This document shows, piece after piece, positions 58,735 through 64,000 of a DNA stretch of 64,000 nt. Where the stretch lies: NCBI RefSeq assembly GCF_002950945.1, contig NZ_CP012673.1:12081501-12145500 (forward strand). The letters are read 5' to 3'. Both the position numbers and the translations under genes were made by a program. The stretch's first letter is position 1; each line of letters begins with the position of its first letter. The notes beneath the pieces are model-generated. The model saw only the letters and a list, made by a program, of their open reading frames with translations. It was not told where the DNA came from and ran no database searches. The DNA comes from Sorangium cellulosum (GTDB lineage: Bacteria > Myxococcota_A > Polyangia > Polyangiales > Polyangiaceae).

Positions 58735-59846
58735 GGGGTCCTCGGCTGGGCAGGCTGGGCGGGGCGCGCCGAGCCGGCGGCGGGCGCGGGGCGCGCCGAG
58801 CCGGCGGCGGGCGCGCCGCTGCCGGAGCCCGCGGGGGCCGCGCCGGCGGCGGGCGCGCCGCTGCCGGAGCCCGCGGGGGCCGCGCCGGCGGCCGCGGGCG
58901 TGTCGGTCGCGCCCGTCGCGCCCGCGGGCTTCGGCGGCGCGGGCCGCGGCGTGTGGCCGAGGAGCTCCAGATCGAGCTTCAACCACGCCTCGAGATCCGA
59001 GGCCGGGTTCGTGAGCAGCTGCAGGTCGACCTCGCGGCCGTTGATGTAGATGAGGGGCGTCCCCTCGAGCCCGACCTCGTCGGCCTGCTTCTTGTCCCTG
59101 TCGATGCGCGCCTTGGTCTCGGGCGAGACCAGATCGGCCCGGAACTTCACCATGTCGAGCTTCAGGCGCTGCGCGTAGCGCTCGATGTCGGCCTGCTCCA
59201 GCTTGTCCTGGTTCTCGAAGAGGAGGTGGTGCATCTCCCAGAACTTGCCCTGGTTCATGGCGGCGGCCGCCGCGCGCGCGGCGGGCTCGCCGTGGACGTG
59301 CGCGGAGAGCGGGTAGAACTTGAAGACCAGCCGCACCTGCCCGTCGAAGCGCTTCACGAGGTCCTCGAGCAGCGGCGACATCAGCCGGCAGAAGGGACAC
59401 TCGAAGTCGGCCCACTCGACGATCGTGACCGGCGCGTCGGACGCCCCCATCTCGGGCGAGCCGTCGGTGACGATCGTCTTCACCTTGGCGGGGTCGAACC
59501 GCATGCGGAACGCGTCCTCGCGCTCCTTCTTCGACCGGCCGTCCTTCACCTGCTGGAGCAGGAGCTGCGCGGCGGGGAGGCACGCCTTGCAGGGGCGCTG
59601 CTCCTTCACGCACTGCGCGATGCTCACCGGGGTGTCCGGGCAAGGCGAGAGGAGCTCGGAGACTTGGGCGGCCCACTCTCGACGCTCGCGGGGTGTGAGC
59701 GAGGAGGTGTCCACGCCGGCGAGCGAGACCGATACCTCCGGGGGCGGGGCAGGTTTGGGGTCGCTAGGACCCGAATTCCCAGGGCAGCCCGTGACGCTGA
59801 TCGAGAGCAGCGCGAGGAGCAGCGGCATCCAGCGCAGGAACGACAT
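58731..59846 (-). CDS. DsbA-like thioredoxin-fold lipoprotein
   Basis: 371 residues. Signal MSFLRWMPLLLALLSISV ends in lipobox VTGC. A Cys-containing segment (SPCPDTPVSIAQCVKEQ, PCKACLP) precedes the thioredoxin domain (VTIVEWADFECPFCRLMSP, active site CPFC; cis-Pro in GLEGTPLIYINGRE). It probably makes or transfers disulfides in the periplasm. The C-terminal 80 residues are an Ala/Pro/Gly repeat (GAPAAGAAPAGSGS twice). It overlaps the exonuclease gene by four bases, a pairing with no obvious meaning. Confidence 0.85.
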   Translation of the reverse strand: MSFLRWMPLLLALLSISVTGCPGNSGPSDPKPAPPPEVSVSLAGVDTSSLTPRERREWAAQVSELLSPCPDTPVSIAQCVKEQRPCKACLPAAQLLLQQVKDGRSKKEREDAFRMRFDPAKVKTIVTDGSPEMGASDAPVTIVEWADFECPFCRLMSPLLEDLVKRFDGQVRLVFKFYPLSAHVHGEPAARAAAAAMNQGKFWEMHHLLFENQDKLEQADIERYAQRLKLDMVKFRADLVSPETKARIDRDKKQADEVGLEGTPLIYINGREVDLQLLTNPASDLEAWLKLDLELLGHTPRPAPPKPAGATGATDTPAAAGAAPAGSGSGAPAAGAAPAGSGSGAPAAGSARPAPAAGSARPAQPAQPRTP

Positions 59847-59906
59847 CGCGGCGCGGAGCTTAGTCGGACCCTTTGCGAGATGCTAGCGCGGGTGTAGCGT
59901 CACGGG

Positions 59907-60740
59907 GTGCGGAGCGTCCTCTACCGCTTCCCGGATCTGCGGCAGTTCGAGCAGATCGTCTGCGATCCAGGGGGCGGCGACCCCGAGCTCGGCCTTCCCG
60001 CGGGGGAGGTCGTCACCGATGGCGAGTGGGTGCTCGCCATCTTCGAGCTGGGCGAGAACCGCCGCGCCACGTCGGCCGCGGCGTGCGCGTCCGTCTCTCC
60101 GGAGGGCGCGCGGCTCACGTTCGAGCCCCGCGACTGGCGCCGGCTCGTCCACTTCGCGCAAACCGAGGCGACCCGCCCCGGGTCCATGCCCGACACCGAT
60201 ACGGCCGCGCTCGCCGGCGCGGGCAGCGCGGGCAGCGCGGGCGGCAAGGTGACGGCCGGCGCGGCGGCCCCGCCCGCCGCGCCGGCGCAGGCCCAGGCCG
60301 CCGGCCCGGCGGACCGCGTCGCCATGCGCCCCGCGCCCCCTCGCTTGAGGGGCAAAGGCTCCCGGGTCCTCGTGGTCGACGACGACCCGGACATCCGCGA
60401 CATGGTGTCCACGATGCTCGAGGCGGTCGAGCTCGTCGTCGTGTCCGCGGCCAGCGCGGAAGAGGCGCTGGAGCACGTCCGTGGCGCGCCCTTCGAGCTC
60501 GTGGTCCTCGACTGGAACCTCCCGCGGATGACCGGCATCGACCTCTGCCGGACGCTGCGGCAGGAGCCGGAGCTCAGCGATCTGCCGGTCCTCTTCCTCA
60601 CGGCGAACGCCTCGCCGCAGGACATGGCCCACGCCTTCGCCAGCGGCGCGGACGATTACCTGGTGAAGCCGTTCCGCGCCCCCGAGCTCGGCGCGCGCAT
60701 CTTCAGCCTGCTCCGCCGCGCCCGGCGCGGCGCCCCCTGA
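59907..60740 (+). CDS. Response regulator with N-terminal PilZ-like domain
   Basis: 277 residues. The N-terminal 100 residues are a small beta-rich domain (VLYRFPDLRQFEQIV, EWVLAIFELGENRRA), possibly PilZ-like. A Gly/Ala linker follows, then a receiver domain at about 150-270: VLVVDDDPD, the phospho-Asp in LVVLDWNLPRM, LFLTAN (Thr) and LVKPFRAPEL (Lys). There is no DNA-binding output. It is probably part of a phosphorelay. The GTG at 59907 is 60 bases from the divergent DsbA-like gene. Confidence 0.85.
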   Translation: MRSVLYRFPDLRQFEQIVCDPGGGDPELGLPAGEVVTDGEWVLAIFELGENRRATSAAACASVSPEGARLTFEPRDWRRLVHFAQTEATRPGSMPDTDTAALAGAGSAGSAGGKVTAGAAAPPAAPAQAQAAGPADRVAMRPAPPRLRGKGSRVLVVDDDPDIRDMVSTMLEAVELVVVSAASAEEALEHVRGAPFELVVLDWNLPRMTGIDLCRTLRQEPELSDLPVLFLTANASPQDMAHAFASGADDYLVKPFRAPELGARIFSLLRRARRGAP

Positions 60741-60765
60741 GGCGGCTCGCGCCGCGCCGGCCCCG

Positions 60766-61962
60766 TCACGCGAAGGCCTCCGTCACGGCGGCGCCCTCGA
60801 GCTCGATCAGCGTGATCTCGGACGGCGCGCCGACGCGCATCGGCGGCCCCCAGTAGCCGGTGCCACGGCTCACGTAGATCTGCGTCTCGCCGTGCGACGA
60901 CAGGCCGGCCACGTACGGCTGATCCAGCCGCACGAACAGACCCCAGGGGAAGATCTGGCCACCGTGGGTGTGCCCGCTGAGCTGCAGGCCGACGCCCATC
61001 TCCGCCGCCTCGAGGATCTGCTTGGGCTGGTGCGCGAGCAGCACGAGCTCGCGCGACGGATCCCGCCCGGCGAGCGCGCGCGCGAGGTCGGGGCCGTGGC
61101 CGTGGCCCATGCCCCTGGCGCCCCAGTCGTCCACGCCGGCCAGGTCGAAGCTGTGATCGCCGTCGCCGATCGCGACGCGCTCGTTGTGCAGCACCTTCAC
61201 GCCGAGCCGGCCGAGCTCCTCGATCCAGGCGTCGACGCCGGAGTAGTACTCATGATTGCCCGTCACGAAGTAGACCCCGTACCTGGCGCGCAGGTCGGCG
61301 AGCGGGGCCGTGTGGTCGCGGAGCTCCTCGACGGACCCGTCCACGAGATCTCCGGTGATGGCCACGAGATCCGGCTTGAGGGCGTTCACGCGCGCAACGA
61401 CGCGCTCCAGCCACTCTCGCCCGATCATCGGGCCGATGTGAAGGTCGGTGAGCTGGACGACGCGAAAGCCGGACATGGCCCTGGGGAGGCGGCGGAGGCG
61501 GACGCGCAGGGGGCGGACGGCGACGTCGCCGAGGGCGCTCGCGGCGCCGGCGAGGCCGAGGCCCACGGCGAGCGCGCCGACGACGCCCGCGATGGTGCGC
61601 GACAGGAAGGTGCGGCGATCGCCGTCGAGCGGCCGGCTCAGGAGCGCCGTGACGCCGTGGGCGCCGAGGCGGACGAGCTCGGAGGTGAGCAGCAGGAAGA
61701 AGAGCAGGACGGCGAGCCCGACCCACGTGTAGACGACGCTCGCGACGACGCTGGCGATGTGCCGGGGCAACGAGCGGGTGAGGAGCAGGCCGAGCGGCAC
61801 CAGCGACGCGAGCCCCACCAGGGCCACCGTGCCGGCGCGGTGCCACGACGGGCCGAGCTCGGTCGCGCGGATCAGGCGATGCCAGAGGTAGTAGTGAACG
61901 CCGGCCACGATGGCGCTGAAGATGCCGATGAAGAGGACGAACGAGAGGAGCGGACGCTGCAC
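60766..61962 (-). CDS. Membrane-anchored metallophosphoesterase (YkuE-like)
   Basis: 398 residues from GTG 61962. Four N-terminal membrane helices (about 1-140) precede a metallophosphoesterase: VVQLTDLHIG, ITGDLVDGS, VTGNHEYYSG, LLAHQPKQI and LSGHTHGGQIF hold the metal-binding Asp, Asn and His. It cleaves phosphoester bonds outside or on the face of the membrane; the substrate is unknown. It converges with the receiver gene. Confidence 0.88.
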   Translation of the reverse strand: MQRPLLSFVLFIGIFSAIVAGVHYYLWHRLIRATELGPSWHRAGTVALVGLASLVPLGLLLTRSLPRHIASVVASVVYTWVGLAVLLFFLLLTSELVRLGAHGVTALLSRPLDGDRRTFLSRTIAGVVGALAVGLGLAGAASALGDVAVRPLRVRLRRLPRAMSGFRVVQLTDLHIGPMIGREWLERVVARVNALKPDLVAITGDLVDGSVEELRDHTAPLADLRARYGVYFVTGNHEYYSGVDAWIEELGRLGVKVLHNERVAIGDGDHSFDLAGVDDWGARGMGHGHGPDLARALAGRDPSRELVLLAHQPKQILEAAEMGVGLQLSGHTHGGQIFPWGLFVRLDQPYVAGLSSHGETQIYVSRGTGYWGPPMRVGAPSEITLIELEGAAVTEAFA

Positions 61963-62083
61963 GACCCCAGCATGACCACGGCCGCACGCGCCCGCCGCCT
62001 GGATCCACGCGGCGGCGAGGCGACGGCACACTTTTTCATGGAGGGACCTCGGCCGGCGAGGCCACGCGCCGGCGGGCTGGCGC

Positions 62084-62995
62084 CTACCGCGCGCCGCCGA
62101 CGCAGACCCCGAACCCGGGGGGATAGACCGCGCTGCCGCCCTGGCACTTCGCGCCGACGCCGCAGTCGGACGGCCCATCGTCGATGCGGCAGAGCTGCTT
62201 GCACGTGTTGTTCAGCCTCGAGCACACGAAGCCGGGCGCGCAGGGGCACGGATCGTCCGCTCGCCCGGGGCCGGGCTCCACGCAGCTCGTGGTCCCGTCG
62301 TCGCGCACGATCGTGCAGGTGAGGCCCGACGCGCAGGTGCTGTCGTTCAGGAGCTCGCAGTTCTCCGCGGGCATGCAGACCGCGATCCGGGGCGCATCCG
62401 GCCCCTCGTCGGCCGACTCGGCCATCCGCCGCGCGTCACAGTACGCTCCAGGCGCGCAGCTCTCGGTGTTCAGGCAGCAGTGCTCCCGGCACACGCCGCC
62501 CTGCCCGCCCACCGCCGCGCAGCCCAGGCCGGACGCGCAGTCCGCGCCGGTCTGACAGGGGTCGCCAGCGCCGAAGTGGCCCGCCGGCATGCACCTCGGC
62601 TCGACGACGCTGCCCACCAGCGTGAGCTGGCAGCTCGCCGTGGGCGCGGACGGAAGCCCGGACCCCGTACCGCCGCTCGACATACATTCGCTCGGGTCGC
62701 CCCCGGGGGTGCACTCGCCCGAACCGCAGAGGTAGGCGAAGCGCGTCGAGGAATCCTGCGCGCTCCCGGGGGCTTCCGGGATGTTGATGTCCCCCTGCAC
62801 CACGCCGCCGCCGCCGCCCGCGCCGCCCGAGAACGAGCTGTAGTCGCCGGTTCCAGCGGCCCCCCACCCGCCGCCCCCCCACACCGCGCCATCATCCATG
62901 GCAGCGCCGCTGTCGGCATCCCCCGCGCACGCGGAGAGCGCGGCGAACATCACCGCCGCGAGGCCAGGGACCAGCAGGAGGCAACGGGCGCTCAT
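62084..62995 (-). CDS. Cysteine-rich lipoprotein
   Basis: 303 residues from the ATG 62993-62995. The signal peptide ends at LSAC. A Gly-rich linker (GGGGWGAAG) precedes a domain with about 24 Cys (CGSGECTPGGDPSEC, CQTGADCASGLGC, CREHCCLNTESC, CASGLTCT, CPCAPGFVC, CKQLC). The spacing resembles EGF-like or myxobacterial surface repeats. No enzyme is visible. Confidence 0.75.
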   Translation of the reverse strand: MSARCLLLVPGLAAVMFAALSACAGDADSGAAMDDGAVWGGGGWGAAGTGDYSSFSGGAGGGGGVVQGDINIPEAPGSAQDSSTRFAYLCGSGECTPGGDPSECMSSGGTGSGLPSAPTASCQLTLVGSVVEPRCMPAGHFGAGDPCQTGADCASGLGCAAVGGQGGVCREHCCLNTESCAPGAYCDARRMAESADEGPDAPRIAVCMPAENCELLNDSTCASGLTCTIVRDDGTTSCVEPGPGRADDPCPCAPGFVCSRLNNTCKQLCRIDDGPSDCGVGAKCQGGSAVYPPGFGVCVGGAR

Positions 62996-63273
62996 TCCAG
63001 GTTCACTGGAAAAGCACAAGCGGAGTGAGCTCATCATGTCCCTCACCGGCATTCATAGAACATGCCGGGCCAGTGTGCCCTCCGCCAGGTCGCGGAGACG
63101 GTGTGGGCAGAGCGCGAGGCGACGCGTTGCACCAGCATCCGCCGGCGCAGCGGCGGCGCGCCCGTCGCCGCTTCTGGCTCAGGCATGACGCCGGTGTCGC
63201 GCCGAGCTCGGATCGCCCCGCGCCGAGCGCGGCTCACGCGCGCCTGCCCGACGGCGGCGGCGGGTGATCGCGC

Positions 63274-64000
63274 CTACCGCGCCTCGATGTCGCGGGTGAC
63301 CACGTTGCCCGCGCTGTCGTAGGCGCGCACCGCGAGCAGGTGTGAGCCGGGGGGCACGATCGCGCCGAGGTCGGCGCTGAACGGCTCCGCCGGCTCATCG
63401 AAGATGCCGTCGGTCGGGAAGATCGGGCGCCACTCCTCCAGGCCGGCGATCGAGACCTCGACGCGCGCGATCGGGCCGAGCCCGTCCGCGACCTCGCCCG
63501 TGAGCCGGCGTCCCTGCAGCGCGAGCGCGCGGAACACCGGCGGCGTGTTGTCGACGAGCACGGTGCCCGACTCGAGGCTGTGGCGCTGCGTGCGCTCGGG
63601 CGGGTTCGCCAGCTCGTCGCTCGCCTCGACGAGGATGCGGTACTCGCCCTCGGGCAGGGCCGTCGTGTCCCACGTGTGCTCGGGGCGCGTCACCTTCTCG
63701 CCCGGCTTCAGCATGCTCCGCCAGGTCGCCTGGCCCTCCATGCGGTAGGAGAGGCGGTAGCGGAGGTCGTCCTGGTCCGGGTTGTCGACCTTCCACGTTA
63801 CCTGCAGCGCGCTCACCGGCTTCGGCGCCTCCCCGCCCGACGGCGGGAGGTTCGAGCGAGGCGGCTTCGTCTGCCCCTTCGGGACGGCGTCGATCGAGGT
63901 GACCACGGCGCGCGCGTTGTCGGTGACGAACGAGAGCTTCACCTCGCGGAGCACGGCGCCGGGATCACGGCTCCAGCGCGCGCGGATCTGCACGAAGCGC
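63274..64000 (-). CDS. C-terminal part of an Ig/FN3-like beta-sandwich protein, 5' end outside the window
   Basis: The frame stays open beyond the right edge, and the GTG at 63993 is inside the protein. The visible 240 residues have beta-sandwich features: VSALQVTWKVDNPDQDDLRYRL, GEYRILVEASDELANPP, VDNTPPVFRALAL, GLGPIARVEVSIAG and HLLAVRAYDSAGNVVTRD. The last pieces resemble bacterial Ig-like domains that follow NHL or WD beta-propellers, but the propeller itself is not in the window. Confidence 0.7.
   Translation of the reverse strand, partial: RFVQIRARWSRDPGAVLREVKLSFVTDNARAVVTSIDAVPKGQTKPPRSNLPPSGGEAPKPVSALQVTWKVDNPDQDDLRYRLSYRMEGQATWRSMLKPGEKVTRPEHTWDTTALPEGEYRILVEASDELANPPERTQRHSLESGTVLVDNTPPVFRALALQGRRLTGEVADGLGPIARVEVSIAGLEEWRPIFPTDGIFDEPAEPFSADLGAIVPPGSHLLAVRAYDSAGNVVTRDIEAR

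Overview
The window is very GC-rich DNA that is dense with genes. Its gene content points to a myxobacterium of the Sorangium/Polyangium type: Gly/Ser-rich lipoproteins with DUF4215-type cysteine repeats and a MopE-like metal-binding motif, an OmpA-family protein with thrombospondin type 3 repeats, a 1508-residue Ser/Thr kinase-ATPase-TPR protein, many lipobox proteins and many 4-base ATGA/GTGA gene overlaps. This assignment rests on content and style, not on a marker gene.

Layout. 1-6911: the 3' part of a fold-type III PLP decarboxylase gene, a minimal SET-domain protein, a SWIM/SNF2 helicase, an AAA ATPase fused to a PD-(D/E)XK-like domain, and PspA. 7082-17406: a metal-binding-motif lipoprotein, pyruvate phosphate dikinase, a two-domain FKBP lipoprotein, an SMC/RecF-like ATPase, a cytochrome-like lipoprotein, an unknown lipoprotein and a family 5 peptide-binding lipoprotein. 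17681-28479: an acyl-CoA mutase large subunit with isobutyryl-CoA-mutase-like active-site residues, a lipoprotein, the OmpA/TSP3 protein, a DUF4215 lipoprotein, a striking CGCCAAG hairpin, BolA, and a FadA/FadN beta-oxidation pair. 28728-37870: a small zinc-binding protein, a gene-poor stretch, the giant kinase, a tandem duplication that created a frameshifted lipoprotein leader next to the intact NALIP-repeat lipoprotein, and a DNRLRE/SdrD-like exported protein.

37997-45458 is the most unusual region. Read on the minus strand, it looks like a polymorphic-toxin operon: a (frameshifted) lipoprotein, a 734-residue exported toxin with a pre-toxin TG motif and a C-terminal D-ExK nuclease-like domain, a cytoplasmic candidate immunity protein, then a second toxin module without the export region, a second candidate immunity gene, and the decayed start of a third module. 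Adjacent genes overlap by ATGA, and the modules share near-identical flanks and a roughly 200-base linker with a strong hairpin. This is what an array of recombining toxin/immunity cassettes would look like.

45769-64000: an unknown basic protein, a repeat-rich convergent intergenic region with a perfect 20-base palindrome, an apparently inactive trypsin-like protein coupled to a zinc-ribbon partner, NuoH fused behind a lipoprotein and PDZ region, an iron-chelate-type ABC ATPase, a PhaR-like regulator, an ECF sigma/anti-sigma pair, glutathione synthetase, a small CxxC protein, FolK, a membrane protein, a DEDDh exonuclease coupled to a DsbA-like lipoprotein, a receiver protein, a membrane metallophosphoesterase, a Cys-rich lipoprotein and the 3' end of an Ig-like-fold protein. 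No rRNA, tRNA, CRISPR array or insertion sequence was recognised.
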